NCBI RefSeq assembly: GCF_009763805.1 | Contig: NZ_CP046804.1 | Location: forward strand, 3,286,001 to 3,350,000 | DNA: 64,000 nucleotides | Source: Vibrio cidicii | GTDB taxonomy: Bacteria > Pseudomonadota > Gammaproteobacteria > Enterobacterales > Vibrionaceae | Direction of reading: 5' to 3' | In this document: piece after piece, positions 1 through 9,184 of the stretch | How positions within the stretch are numbered: the first letter of the stretch is position 1 | Layout of the letters: each line of letters opens with the position of its first letter | Program-made: the position numbers and the translations under genes | The notes under the pieces: generated by a model | The model's database searches: none | What the model saw: the letters and a program-made list of their open reading frames with translations, nothing else | Told to the model about the DNA's origin: nothing

Positions 1-278
1 AAAGTGAACTCTTGACCAGCAACTAGATCAACGTCGTCGCCGTTTTCCAGTTTGATAGTACGGATTTCAGGACCTTTAGTGTCTAGTAGGATAGCAAGTT
101 GCTTACCTGTGTTTTCCATTACTTTACGGAAGTTCGCGATACGAGTGCCGTGTTCAACGTAGTCACCGTGAGAGAAGTTCAGGCGCATTACGTTCATGCC
201 TGCGTTTACTAGCTCAGTTAGCTTCTCTACAGATTCAGTTTTTGGGCCAATCGTACATACGATTTTGGTCTTTTTCAT
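1..278 (-). CDS. pykF: Pyruvate kinase I, N-terminal part (runs off the left edge)
   Basis: Converts phosphoenolpyruvate and ADP to pyruvate and ATP, the last step of glycolysis, in the cytoplasm. About 92 codons are visible. They open with [16 protein letters not shown], the family's usual start, and include Arg32, Asn34, Ser36, Asp66 and Thr67 at the active-site positions known from E. coli PykF. The ATG at 278 has a GGAGAG ribosome-binding sequence just upstream, which decides this start. The frame nevertheless stays open upstream to an in-frame ATG at 431 (see findings). The gene is divergent from the DeoR regulator at 707. The C-terminal three quarters lie outside the window. Confidence 0.95.
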   Translation of the reverse strand, partial: MKKTKIVCTIGPKTESVEKLTELVNAGMNVMRLNFSHGDYVEHGTRIANFRKVMENTGKQLAILLDTKGPEIRTIKLENGDDVDLVAGQEFT

Positions 279-474
279 GGAAGAGTCTCTCCGGTCAATA
301 TAGTTACAATTTGAAAGTCGGTTGTTGTGCTCGGGAGTGAAAAATATCGGCTTCTTGTTGTGTGCGAGCCGAGCTTTTCGTGCAAATTCACTGCCTTCCA
401 GAGCTGTAAGTCTTTCATCAAGTTTAGTCATTTTATGACCAACTCAATGGGCAAATATTCAGGTTTTTTGTGAC

Positions 475-483
475 TTTCCCCAC
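475..483. other. No independent element (A/T-rich spacer before regulator)
   Basis: Part of the pykF/regulator spacer. It contains only A/T-rich sequence and I see no supported element in it. Confidence 0.1.
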
Positions 484-650
484 CTTATATGAAGAAAGTT
501 GCAAAAAAATAACGGTCAATTCTGTAATTTTTTTTCTTTTCGGGGGCGAATTCTACCATTGAATGATAGCAATATCACTGCCTAAGAATTGTCTTAGGAC
601 AAGGTTTTATCGCTATTTATTAATTTTTTGGATCAAAATAAATGGACGGA

Positions 651-692
651 AAAGTTTCGTTTGGAATATAATAAATTTCATAACGAAACTTT
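651..692. promoter_or_regulatory. Inverted-repeat operator, probably for the DeoR-family regulator
   Basis: AAAGTTTCGTT at 651-661 and its exact reverse complement AACGAAACTTT at 682-692 form a perfect 11-base inverted repeat with a 20-base spacer. It lies 15 bases before the regulator's ATG. A further CGAAACGAAAC half-site follows at 711-721, inside the first codons. DeoR-family proteins bind such repeats, and the position suggests autoregulation of the regulator-glmS unit. Function is inferred from position and symmetry only. Confidence 0.6.
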
Positions 693-706
693 CATTTCAA
701 TTAAAG

Positions 707-1468
707 ATGTCGAAACGAAACACTCAACTCAGAAGACACGCGATTTCTAATCTGGTAAACGAGAAAGGCGAAGTCAGTGTTGACGAACTTGCCCATAAGT
801 TTGATACCTCAGAAGTCACTATCCGAAAGGATCTCGCCTCTTTAGAGAAAAATGGCCAACTGCTTAGACGCTACGGTGGTGCTATCTCTATCCCAAAAGA
901 AGTGATTCATGATGAACTCAGTAAACATGTTTCGAATCGAAAGATAAGACTGGCAGAACTGGCCGCGGAGCTGATCCGCGACCACAACCGCATTGTTATC
1001 GACAGTGGCAGTACCACAGGGGCACTGATTCAGCAGCTCAATGGCAAACGTGGTTTGGTGGTGATGACCAACTCCTTGCATGTTGCCAACGCGCTGAATG
1101 AACTGGAAAGTGAGCCCACTTTGCTGATGACAGGTGGCACTTGGGATACCCATTCTGAATCCTTTCAGGGTCAAGTCGCCGAGTCTGTATTGCGCTCGTA
1201 CGATTTCGATCAACTGTTTATCGGCGCCGACGGCGTTGACCTTGCACGTGGCACCACCACGTTTAATGAACTGGTTGGTTTGAGCCAAGTGATGGCGGAA
1301 GTATCGCGAGAAGTGATCGTGATGGTGGAGTCTGACAAGGTTGGTCGAAAAATCCCTAATCTGGAGCTTGCGTGGTCGATGATCGACATCTTGATCACCG
1401 ACGAAGAGTTGCTGCCGGAACACAAAGCAGAAATTGAAGCAAACGGCGTTCGCGTCATTTGCGCCTAA
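707..1468 (+). CDS. DeoR/GlpR-family transcriptional regulator next to glmS
   Basis: A 253-residue cytoplasmic repressor-type protein. Residues 4-57 form a DeoR winged helix-turn-helix with the typical [17 protein letters not shown] recognition region. Residues about 75-235 form the sugar-phosphate-sensing DeoRC domain, with the usual [11 protein letters not shown] and IGADGV segments. An earlier in-frame start at 563 would add 48 residues not typical of the family, so ATG 707 is chosen. The stop lies 73 bases before glmS on the same strand, which suggests co-transcription and a role in controlling amino-sugar synthesis or use. The effector (perhaps a hexosamine phosphate) is inferred from context only. 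Confidence 0.85.
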   Translation: MSKRNTQLRRHAISNLVNEKGEVSVDELAHKFDTSEVTIRKDLASLEKNGQLLRRYGGAISIPKEVIHDELSKHVSNRKIRLAELAAELIRDHNRIVIDSGSTTGALIQQLNGKRGLVVMTNSLHVANALNELESEPTLLMTGGTWDTHSESFQGQVAESVLRSYDFDQLFIGADGVDLARGTTTFNELVGLSQVMAEVSREVIVMVESDKVGRKIPNLELAWSMIDILITDEELLPEHKAEIEANGVRVICA

Positions 1469-1474
1469 TCCTTA

Positions 1475-1511
1475 TTCTTCGCCATTACTCTTGCTTGCCG
1501 AGGGCGAAGAA
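1475..1511 (+). promoter_or_regulatory. Inverted repeat (mRNA hairpin) between regulator and glmS
   Basis: TTCTTCGCC at 1475-1483 and GGCGAAGAA at 1503-1511 are exact reverse complements with a 19-base spacer. They end about 30 bases before the glmS ATG. In mRNA they could form a leader hairpin; as DNA they could be an operator. There is no T-run, so it is not a terminator. A role in glmS control is inference. Confidence 0.4.
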
Positions 1512-1541
1512 AACAAAAAATATCAATATGGAGAGATAACT

Positions 1542-3375
1542 ATGTGTGGAATCGTCGGTGCGGTAGCACAGCGAGATGTGGCTGAAATTTTGGTGGAAGG
1601 TCTGCGCCGTTTGGAATATCGCGGTTATGACTCGGCGGGTGTGGCGATTGTCGATGCCGAGCACAACCTAACGCGTATTCGTCGTTTGGGTAAAGTACAA
1701 GAGCTGGCAGATGCGGTTAACCAAGCTGAAGTAATGGGTGGTACGGGTATTGCGCACACGCGCTGGGCGACACACGGCGAACCATCAGAAATCAATGCAC
1801 ACCCACATAAATCGGGCGATATCACTGTAGTGCACAATGGCATCATCGAAAACCACGAAGAGTTGCGCGCGCTGCTGCGTGAGCGTGGCTATGTGTTTGA
1901 ATCACAAACCGATACCGAAGTGATTGCGCACATGGTTGAGTGGGAACTGCGCACCTCTGCTTCACTGGTTGAAGCGGTACAAAAAACAGCGAAACAACTG
2001 GAAGGGGCTTACGGTACGGTAGCAATGGATCGCAACGATCCGTCACGCATCGTGGTTGCTCGCTCTGGTAGCCCAATCGTTATTGGTTTTGGTGTGGGTG
2101 AAAACTTCCTCGCGTCGGACCAACTGGCGCTGCTGAATGTCACGCGCCGCTTTATGTATTTGGAAGAGGGTGACGTTGCCGAGATCACGCGTCGCGAAGT
2201 GACCGTATTTGATGCTTCCGGTGAGCGTGTAGAGCGTGAAATCACTGAATCGAATGCTGAGCATGATGCTGGAGATAAAGGCAAATATCGCCATTTCATG
2301 CAAAAAGAGATCTACGAGCAACCAACGGCTCTGATCAATACCATGGAAGGGCGCATCTCTGGCGACTCTGTGGTGACGGAAGCGATTGGTGTTAACGCGG
2401 CTGAAATTTTGAGCAAAGTAGAGCACGTGCAGATCGTTGCTTGTGGAACGTCTTACAACGCTGGGATGACGGCGCGCTACTGGTTTGAAGATCTGGCCGG
2501 CGTGAGCTGTGACGTGGAAATTGCCTCTGAATTCCGCTACCGCAAATTTGTCACTCGCCCAAATAGCTTGCTGATCACTTTGTCTCAATCGGGCGAAACG
2601 GCGGACACGCTAGCGGCGCTGCGTTTGGCGAAAGAGAAAGGTTACATGGCCGCAATGACCATCTGTAACGTGGCGGGTTTCTTCTTTAGTTCGTGAGTCG
2701 GATTTTGCTTTCATGACCCGCGCAGGGGTTGAGATTGGTGTGGCGTCGACCAAAGCGTTTACCACTCAACTCGCGGCACTGCTGATGCTAGTGACGGCGC
2801 TGGGCAAACAACAGCAACGTATCAGCAAAGAGAAAGAGAAAGAGATCGTTCACGCGCTGCATCAACTGCCAAAACAGATCGACGCTGCTCTGTCGTTCGA
2901 AAAAGACATTGAAGCCTTGGCTGAAGATTTTGCCGACAAGCACCACACGCTGTTCCTTGGCCGTGGCGAGTTCTATCCGATTGCGATGGAAGCGTCGCTA
3001 AAGCTCAAAGAGATCTCCTACATCCACGCTGAAGCCTACGCGGCTGGTGAACTGAAACATGGCCCACTGGCGTTGATTGATGCCGATATGCCAGTAGTTG
3101 TGGTCGCGCCAAGCAATGAGCTGCTAGAAAAGCTTAAATCTAACATCGAAGAAGTACGTGCACGCGGCGGCCTGCTGTATGTGTTTGCCGATGCGAATGC
3201 GGGCTTTGAAGCGGATGCCACCATGAAGATCATCACCATGCCGCACGTCAGTGAGATCACGGCGCCGATCTACTACACCATCCCAATGCAGTTGCTCTCT
3301 TACTATGTCGCTCTGATCAAAGGCACGGACGTGGATCAACCACGTAACCTAGCGAAAGCGGTAACGGTAGAATAA
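1542..3375 (+). CDS. glmS: Glucosamine-6-phosphate synthase (isomerizing), frameshifted in this read
   Basis: Makes glucosamine-6-phosphate from fructose-6-phosphate and glutamine, the first committed step toward peptidoglycan and LPS amino sugars. The ATG at 1542 gives MCGIVG, with the catalytic Cys2 exposed after Met removal. The glutaminase domain is about residues 1-220 and two SIS isomerase domains follow. The reading frame breaks at GGGTTTCTTC (2676-2685). Removing one T restores [18 protein letters not shown] and a 610-residue protein, the normal family length. The gene is essential unless amino sugars are supplied, so a real null is unlikely and a sequence error is favoured. A terminator follows at 3394. 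Confidence 0.95.
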
Positions 3376-3393
3376 ATCGCATACTAATCAAGA

Positions 3394-3418
3394 ACCGAGG
3401 CTCTGCCTCGGTTTTTTT
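3394..3418 (+). terminator. Rho-independent terminator of glmS
   Basis: The stem ACCGAGG / CCTCGGT with a short loop is followed by seven T residues, 19 bases after the glmS stop. Confidence 0.9.
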
Positions 3419-3525
3419 ATGCCTGAGTGTTTGACAAGCTCACAAACAAAGACGCGCACAAAAGCGGGGTGGTGCTGAGGCCGCGAGTGGCTGTTGAGAG
3501 AGAGGAGGGAGGTGAAACAGCAGTG

Positions 3526-4056
3526 TTAGAATGGGCTGTCCTTGCCCAATTCATTGCAGATTTCAACGATGGCCAAAGAGAGACCGGAGCGGATCACTTG
3601 TTGCCGACGTTGCAGCTGTAATTGATAAAAGCCAAGATCAATGTCGTCATCGGGTTCATCGACGCGCAGTTGCACCATTCCCATGCTTTTAACTAAATGC
3701 AGCTTTTGGATCGTTTCTAAAATGTATGGATCGGTGAACTCGTAATCGGTGCTGTCGCTGTTGAGTTTTTGTTTGAGCTTAATAATGTCTTCGATGTCGT
3801 GATAGCAGTGATCGCCTAGTACCCCAAGGCCAAACAGCAGTTTGAGGCGCACGGAGAGATCGCCAAGCGGCCCTGAATCATGCAGTAACGGGCCAACCAC
3901 CGACTGAACGGCGAAGTTGTCTTTGCGGAAAATACGTTGGATAAGACCGTCAATGGCTTCAGTAAAAATATCTACGCTTTCAACAAAAAAACCTCTGACC
4001 GAAGCGGCATTATTCAAGCGTTCTATTATCTCGGTTTCGTTTAGGTTCTCTGCCAT
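3526..4056 (-). CDS. mtlR: Mannitol operon repressor MtlR
   Basis: A 176-residue helical protein of the MtlR family, which represses mannitol uptake and use in enteric bacteria and vibrios. It lacks an obvious helix-turn-helix, as usual for this family. The conserved core with GPLLHDSGPLGDLSVRLKL lies near residues 55-75. The acidic segment DEPDDDIDLGF near residue 135 is also typical. It is last in the leftward operon mtlA-mtlD-mtlR, 56 bases after mtlD, and that gap holds a strong hairpin that may lower its expression. Confidence 0.9.
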   Translation of the reverse strand: MAENLNETEIIERLNNAASVRGFFVESVDIFTEAIDGLIQRIFRKDNFAVQSVVGPLLHDSGPLGDLSVRLKLLFGLGVLGDHCYHDIEDIIKLKQKLNSDSTDYEFTDPYILETIQKLHLVKSMGMVQLRVDEPDDDIDLGFYQLQLQRRQQVIRSGLSLAIVEICNELGKDSPF

Positions 4057-4087
4057 ATGCTAGGTCAATATATCGTTATTATAGTAG

Positions 4088-4106
4088 CGGGGAGCTAAGC
4101 TCCCCG
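4088..4106 (-). terminator. Hairpin between mtlD and mtlR (attenuator-like)
   Basis: The perfect palindrome CGGGGAGCTAAGCTCCCCG has a nine-base stem and sits in the mtlD-mtlR gap. No T-run follows on the minus strand, so it is more likely an intercistronic mRNA-stabilising or partly attenuating hairpin than a full terminator. Confidence 0.5.
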
Positions 4107-4112
4107 AACAGA

Positions 4113-5261
4113 TTAAAGTTGTAGGAAAATGGCTTCGATTTGCGCCACTTCCGCACTCTCTTCAGCGAGACCCGTGTAGTGACTTAAGGTCTTTTTCACC
4201 CCAAGCTCTCGCAGCGCGTTTTGCAATTCTTGCGCTTGCGGGTCGGTCTCATTTTGGTATTTGAGCGCAGCGGCAATCCCTTTCAGCAGGGTTTGATTGT
4301 CGGTGCCGTACTCAATTGTACCCAGTAGTGGTTTGATTAATCTATCATTTTCGCCAAGCTTGCGGATTGGCTGACGCCCAACGCGATCCACTTCATCCAC
4401 CAAATATGGGTTGGCAAAGCGGCCAAGAATTTTCTCGATGTAAGCATTGTGCATCTCGCGATCAAAGCCATAACGGCGGATCAGCACTTCACCACTCTCT
4501 TGCATCGCCTGTTTGACGTCTGCGTAGATTTCCTCATCCTCAATCGCTTCACGGATGGTACGGTGCCCTTTTAAGCAGCCTAAGTACGCAGTGATGCAAT
4601 GACCGGTGTTGAGGGTGAACAGTTTGCGCTCGACAAACGCCATCAGATTGTTGGTTTTCTCCATGCCAGCAATATCAGGGATCTCGCCTTTAAACTGTTG
4701 TTCATCGACAATCCACTCGCTAAAACTTTCCACGGTGACTTCCAGTGGGTCATCGTTGGCCGCTTCAGCAGGTGGCACGATGCGGTCAACCGCTGAATCG
4801 ACAAAGCCAATCAGCTCGTCGGCTTGAGCGTGAAGCTCGGCATCTAAATGCTTGTACACTTCGCCTTTCAAATGTGTGGTACCGCGTACCATGTTTTCAC
4901 ACGCAATGATGTTCAGCGGTGCTTGGTTGCCAGCAGCAAACCGTTGTGCGATGCCTTTGGCAATCGTCTTGGCGATGATATCGAGCACGTTTGGCCCCAC
5001 AGCGGTAGTGACCAAATCGGTTTTTACAATTTGCTCAATCACATCCTCACTGGCGGAGTTGACCGCAGTAACATGCGTTACGGTGTCGATTTGGCACTCA
5101 CTGCCGACCACTTTCACTTTGTACTGCTGTTTGTGGCTGAGTTGATCGACCAAGGGAGTGTTGACGTCGGCAAAGGTGACCGCCACATCGGCATCGGCGA
5201 GCAGTTTGCCAATAAAACCACGACCAATGTTACCTGCGCCAAAATGAACTGCATTTTTCAT
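4113..5261 (-). CDS. mtlD: Mannitol-1-phosphate 5-dehydrogenase
   Basis: Oxidises mannitol-1-phosphate, delivered by MtlA, to fructose-6-phosphate using NAD+. The 382-residue protein opens with [18 protein letters not shown], the nucleotide-binding glycine motif. The catalytic segment [12 protein letters not shown], with the conserved Lys, Asn and His of the polyol dehydrogenase family, is near residue 210. The open frame continues upstream, but those residues do not resemble the family and the ATG at 5261 matches its usual start. It lies between mtlA (111 bases upstream) and mtlR. Confidence 0.96.
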   Translation of the reverse strand: MKNAVHFGAGNIGRGFIGKLLADADVAVTFADVNTPLVDQLSHKQQYKVKVVGSECQIDTVTHVTAVNSASEDVIEQIVKTDLVTTAVGPNVLDIIAKTIAKGIAQRFAAGNQAPLNIIACENMVRGTTHLKGEVYKHLDAELHAQADELIGFVDSAVDRIVPPAEAANDDPLEVTVESFSEWIVDEQQFKGEIPDIAGMEKTNNLMAFVERKLFTLNTGHCITAYLGCLKGHRTIREAIEDEEIYADVKQAMQESGEVLIRRYGFDREMHNAYIEKILGRFANPYLVDEVDRVGRQPIRKLGENDRLIKPLLGTIEYGTDNQTLLKGIAAALKYQNETDPQAQELQNALRELGVKKTLSHYTGLAEESAEVAQIEAIFLQL

Positions 5262-5372
5262 ATTCTTACCTACCCAAATTAAATCAATGAACGAGACGAA
5301 GATGAGGTCAACCGCATAGGGGGTGACAGCTGACCTCGGTTTGCTCAGGAGCAAAAAGGTTGACTCAGAGGC

Positions 5373-7325
5373 TTACGCGGCTTGTTGACCGCTCAAGATG
5401 TTGAGGATTTCTTCAACATCTTGCGTGCTGGTCAGCCTTTCAATTGCTTCTGGCTCGTCAAGTGCGTTGGTAATGGTGGTAATCACCTGAATGTGTTCAT
5501 CGTTTTTCGCCGCGATGCCAATCACTAACTTAGCCACGTCGTCGGCATCATCGGTAAACTGGATGCCTGCTGGGTATTGGCAGATCACGATCCCGGTTTT
5601 TTTCACGCGATCTTTCGCTTCTACCGTGCCATGCGGTACGGCGATCGATTCGCCCAGATAGGTTGGTACCAGCGCTTCGCGTGCAAACATCGCATCAACG
5701 TACTCTGGCTCGGCGTAACCTAATTCAACCAACTTGTTCCCCGCAAAACGGATCGCTTCTTCTTTGTTGGTCGCTTTCAATCCGAGGTGGATGTTTTCAC
5801 GTTGGATTTGAAAAACCGAAGGTTGCTGCGGGTTGTAATGGTCGTCGTTGGCCGCCACCAATGATACTTTCACCGCATTCTCATCGTTTGCCGCTGACGG
5901 CTTTTGCGCAGCGAGCAGCTTGGTCACCAGTTGGTTGTACATCTCGCCATCGAGGAAATTCACCAGTGAGATGTGGTGAGCGTTTGGCGCGTGCTTGCGT
6001 GCACGGTCAGTGAGATCTTTATGAGTAATCACGATATCGGCACTCTCGGTTAGGCTGTTAATGGCAAGGTTAGTGACGTGGATAGTCAGTCCTGCCTCTT
6101 GTACTTTCTTGCGTAGCATGCTCGCGCCCATCGCGCTTGAGCCCATGCCTGCATCACAAGCGACGATAATGCTTTGTACTTTGGTCAGATCAACGTTGCC
6201 CTTGCTCTGATTGCTTGCACTCACTGCGCCTTTTGACGCCGACTTCATGTTTTTCATTTGTGAGGTTGCTTTGGCCAACGCCGCTTCATCACCTTCTTCT
6301 TCGCTTGAGCTCTGGGTTTTCATCAGCAGTGAAGCCACCGTGAAAGAAACCGTTGCCGCCGAGATGATAGACGCAAGTACACCGACGATAGACGCTTTTT
6401 GTGTCATTAGCAGCACTGCGAAGATCGAGCCAGGAGAGGCAGGAGAGACGATGCCTGCATCAAATACGGTAAGGACGAATACGCCAGTCATGCCGCCCGC
6501 GATTGCTGCGAGGATCAAGCGTGGATTCATCAAAATGTATGGGAAGTAGATCTCATGAATACCACCGAAGAAGTGGATGATGGAGGCGCCGCCAGCGGTT
6601 TGACGCGCTGTGCCTTTACCAAACACCATGTACGCCAATAGGATACCAAGACCTGGGCCTGGGTTTGCTTCAATCAAGAAGAAGATCGATTGGCCCATTT
6701 CAGAGGCTTGCTGAATGCCCAGCGGTGAGAAAATACCGTGGTTGATTGCGTTGTTCAGGAAGAGAATTTTCGCAGGTTCAACAAAAATGGAGGTAAGAGG
6801 GAGCAGGTGTGCTGAAACTAGGAAGTTTACCCCTGCCGCCAAACCGCCAGAAAGGATTTTGACAAATGGGCCAATCAGGAAGAAAGCCAAAATAGCGCAG
6901 AGCATACCAATGATGCCAGCGGAGAAGTTGTTAACCAACATCTCAAAGCCGCTTTTGATTTTCCCTTCGACTTTTTTATCAAAGGTTTTGATTGCCCAGC
7001 CGCCAAGTGGGCCGACCATCATTGCCCCCATAAACATGGGGATATCGGTACCGACGATGACACCCATGGTGGTAATGGCACCAACGACAGCGCCGCGATC
7101 GCCACCGACCAGTTTACCGCCGGTGTAACCGATCAGCAGTGGCAGTAAGTAGGTAATCATAGGGCCAACCATGGACGCTAAGGTCTCATTGGGCAGCCAT
7201 CCGGTTGGAATGAAAAGTGCGGTAATAAAGCCCCAAGCGATGAATGCGCCTATGTTGGGCATGACCATGTTAGACAGAAAACGACCAAAATTTTGTATCT
7301 TGATCTTTGCATCTGGTGATATCAT
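5373..7325 (-). CDS. mtlA: PTS mannitol-specific enzyme IICBA
   Basis: The mannitol permease imports mannitol and phosphorylates it to mannitol-1-phosphate. The 650 residues carry the full single-chain architecture. The membrane IIC domain spans residues 1 to about 340, with the GGIHE substrate motif near 254-258. The IIB domain has its phosphoryl-carrying Cys390 in IIVACDAGMGSSAMG. The IIA domain is at about 505-645, with active His565 in ESIAVPHGT. It is first gene of mtlADR. The 500 bases upstream carry four CRP-like sites, consistent with the cAMP-CRP and mannitol control known for mtlA in other bacteria. Confidence 0.97.
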   Translation of the reverse strand: MISPDAKIKIQNFGRFLSNMVMPNIGAFIAWGFITALFIPTGWLPNETLASMVGPMITYLLPLLIGYTGGKLVGGDRGAVVGAITTMGVIVGTDIPMFMGAMMVGPLGGWAIKTFDKKVEGKIKSGFEMLVNNFSAGIIGMLCAILAFFLIGPFVKILSGGLAAGVNFLVSAHLLPLTSIFVEPAKILFLNNAINHGIFSPLGIQQASEMGQSIFFLIEANPGPGLGILLAYMVFGKGTARQTAGGASIIHFFGGIHEIYFPYILMNPRLILAAIAGGMTGVFVLTVFDAGIVSPASPGSIFAVLLMTQKASIVGVLASIISAATVSFTVASLLMKTQSSSEEEGDEAALAKATSQMKNMKSASKGAVSASNQSKGNVDLTKVQSIIVACDAGMGSSAMGASMLRKKVQEAGLTIHVTNLAINSLTESADIVITHKDLTDRARKHAPNAHHISLVNFLDGEMYNQLVTKLLAAQKPSAANDENAVKVSLVAANDDHYNPQQPSVFQIQRENIHLGLKATNKEEAIRFAGNKLVELGYAEPEYVDAMFAREALVPTYLGESIAVPHGTVEAKDRVKKTGIVICQYPAGIQFTDDADDVAKLVIGIAAKNDEHIQVITTITNALDEPEAIERLTSTQDVEEILNILSGQQAA

Positions 7326-7495
7326 ATGTGTTCCCCGTTTGATGTTCTGATGAATATTGTTGTAGTAAAACGGTTCGCCAAAACCGTCTGATTGCTTAAT
7401 TCACAGTCAATTTACCACACATTCTTCAATTGGAACTGACAACGGGTTTTTCGTGATCAGTGCCTGATTTTTCCACCCAAGCAAACGTTTTTTAA

Positions 7496-7509
7496 GTGAT
7501 GGCGATCAA
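7496..7509. promoter_or_regulatory. CRP-like site, imperfect
   Basis: GTGA-N6-TCAA matches the cAMP-CRP core GTGA-N6-TCAC except for the last base. It is the site nearest mtlA in the cluster. Confidence 0.4.
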
Positions 7510-7569
7510 TTAATTGATATGTAACTTAATAACGAAAAGCTAATTCTTTATTTGTCAATAAAAATATTA

Positions 7570-7583
7570 GTGACAACTTTCAC
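7570..7583. promoter_or_regulatory. CRP-like site
   Basis: GTGACAACTTTCAC is an exact GTGA-N6-TCAC core upstream of mtlA. Confidence 0.6.
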
Positions 7584-7613
7584 ATTTAACTAAATTGCAA
7601 ATAAAAATATTTC

Positions 7614-7627
7614 GTGATATTGATCAC
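7614..7627. promoter_or_regulatory. CRP-like site
   Basis: GTGATATTGATCAC is an exact GTGA-N6-TCAC core, 44 bases from the previous site, a spacing of about four helical turns. Confidence 0.65.
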
Positions 7628-7664
7628 TTCTGATTTATTTTTATTCGTGAAATAAAATATTTTA

Positions 7665-7678
7665 GTGATGGAAATCAC
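7665..7678. promoter_or_regulatory. CRP-like site
   Basis: GTGATGGAAATCAC is an exact GTGA-N6-TCAC core, 51 bases upstream (relative to mtlA) of the previous site. Confidence 0.6.
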
Positions 7679-7825
7679 CTTTTGTTTTTTCTTGTTAAAA
7701 TCCAAAGTGTGATCTGAATTGGCTTTTGCTGTTTTTTGAAACTTTTTGACAAGAATTAAGCGGGCTTTTCGGTGGGAGGCGACACTGAAGAAGAACGCAC
7801 AGTGCCGCCGAATTGTAGCTTTGAG

Positions 7826-8906
7826 TTATTGTGTGTTGCTTTGCAAATAGGCTTGGGTAGAGATGTTGGTCCAAGCACGTACTTTCTTCAGATACTGCTC
7901 TTGTGAGTCAATGATCTCTTTTGCCAAAGGATCTTTGGCCGCTTCTTCTGCGAGCAACTCTTGGGTGGCGGTTTCGCATCGCAGCGAGCACCTGCGGCGG
8001 AAAGTCGCGCACTTTAATGTCGGGATACTCGCTTTTCATCGTTGCCCAACTGCTGGCATTGGCATCCACCGCTTGGGTGTACATGTCAAACGCCGCGACG
8101 CGAAATGCTGTTTCTAAGATCACTTGGAGATCCTTGGGTAATTTATCCCACGTCTTCTTATTGACTAAGAATTGGGTTTCCGAGCCCGGTTCATGCCAAG
8201 CGGTGTAATAGTAAGGGGCGATCTTCTGAAATCCCATGCGCAGATCAAACGCAGGCCCGACCCATTCCAGCGCATCTATGGTGCCGCGCTCAAGTGATGT
8301 ATACAGCTCACCGGGAGCAATGTTGGTTGGCTTTGCGCCGACACGGGCCAGTACTTCTCCAGCAAAGCCCGGAATACGCATTTTCAGCCCTTGTAAATCT
8401 TCCAGTGAGTTGATCTCTTTTTTAAACCAACCGCCCATTTGAATATCAGAATTGCCACCGGGGAAGGAGAGCAGATTGTGCGGCGCATACACTTTTTCCA
8501 TCAGCTCCATACCGCCGCCGTGATAAAACCACGCGTACTGCTCCATGGTGACCATGCCAAACGGCATTGAAGAAAAATAGAGGGTATTTGGCACTTTGCC
8601 TTTCCAATAGTAAGAGCTGGAATGGCCGAGATCGTATTGACCCGATTTCACCATATCAAACACGCCAAGCGGCGCTTTGTGTTTGTTGGCGGAATCAATA
8701 CGGATTTGCAAACGCCCGTTGGACATCTCTTGTGCCAGTTTGGCCATATTCTTCGATGCATCACCTAGAATGGGCGTGTTTGGCCCCCAAGTTTCCGCGA
8801 GCTTGAGACGATAGACATCGGCGGATAAAGCGGAAAAAGAGAGCAGAGCGACAGACGCAATCAGCGCCCGTTTGACTAGCGATTGGCAGAGTTTGTTGGC
8901 TGGCAT
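7826..8906 (-). CDS. TRAP transporter periplasmic substrate-binding protein (DctP/TakP-like), frameshifted in this read
   Basis: A periplasmic binding protein of the DctP family, which feeds carboxylate-type solutes to a DctQM membrane pair. Residues 1-29 are a signal peptide ending near ALSADVYRLK. The mature part carries the usual WGPNTPIL start, the conserved LQGLKMRIPG segment with the substrate-contacting Arg, and GELYTSLERGTIDALEWVGP. The frame breaks near 7971 at GTTTC (plus strand). Deleting one T continues the protein as MRTATQELLAEEAAKDP to a stop at 7826, giving about 359 residues. No dctQ or dctM gene is in the window, so its partners are elsewhere. The TakP-like label rests on general resemblance; the substrate is unknown. 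Confidence 0.85.
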
Positions 8907-9123
8907 GGCTTCCTCGTTATCGATTGTTGTTTGCCAACAGAGTCAAAGCAGATCAATTTCTCGTCAACTGAGCAGCTAGTTAAAATGAGCGTGTCGAATC
9001 GACTAAATGACTGCATTTTGATGGTTTATTAATCGTTTCTTGAAGGGTTCTGTTTAATCAGCGGTATAAAGCTTCGATAAATGTCTTGTCAGTAAGAGTA
9101 AGATCGTGATTTTAAAACTGCTG

Positions 9124-9156
9124 AAGCAGTCACGGGCTGGTGACTCGTGACTGCTT
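9124..9156 (-). terminator. Hairpin downstream of the OlsF-type gene
   Basis: AAGCAGTCACG and CGTGACTGCTT form an 11-base stem with an 11-base loop. A short T-rich stretch follows on the minus strand. It ends the transcript of the acyltransferase gene. Confidence 0.6.
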
Positions 9157-9184
9157 GCGGTGGATGTTCGTTGTTCAGGGCTGG

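Larger units (their letters stand above)
279..706. other. Divergent intergenic region pykF / DeoR regulator
   Basis: This 428-base spacer carries the start signals of two divergent genes. The part next to pykF is open in the pykF frame back to position 486. The part next to the regulator contains the inverted repeat at 651-692. An A/T-rich stretch with T-runs lies at about 505-545. I see no RNA gene and no convincing sigma70 hexamer pair. Confidence 0.5.
7326..7825. promoter_or_regulatory. mtlA regulatory region (about 500 bases without a gene)
   Basis: An A/T-rich spacer between mtlA and the TRAP protein gene, both on the minus strand. It holds the CRP-like sites at 7496, 7570, 7614 and 7665. 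It also holds a small inverted repeat, ACGGTT / AACCGT, near 7370-7386 in the presumed mtlA leader. In V. cholerae the antisense RNA MtlS is transcribed opposite the mtlA leader. A homologue would lie here on the plus strand, but I cannot confirm promoter and ends by eye. No protein-coding frame is convincing. Confidence 0.6.

Noticed and set aside
475..483. Spacer segment listed as a very low confidence entry near the DeoR regulator
   Set aside because: It holds no element; the real inverted repeat of interest is at 1475-1511 before glmS.
2009..2588. Long antisense frames inside glmS, and many similar frames opposite or out of phase with other genes
   Set aside because: They mirror high-coding-bias genes on the other strand; no own start signals or recognisable domains.
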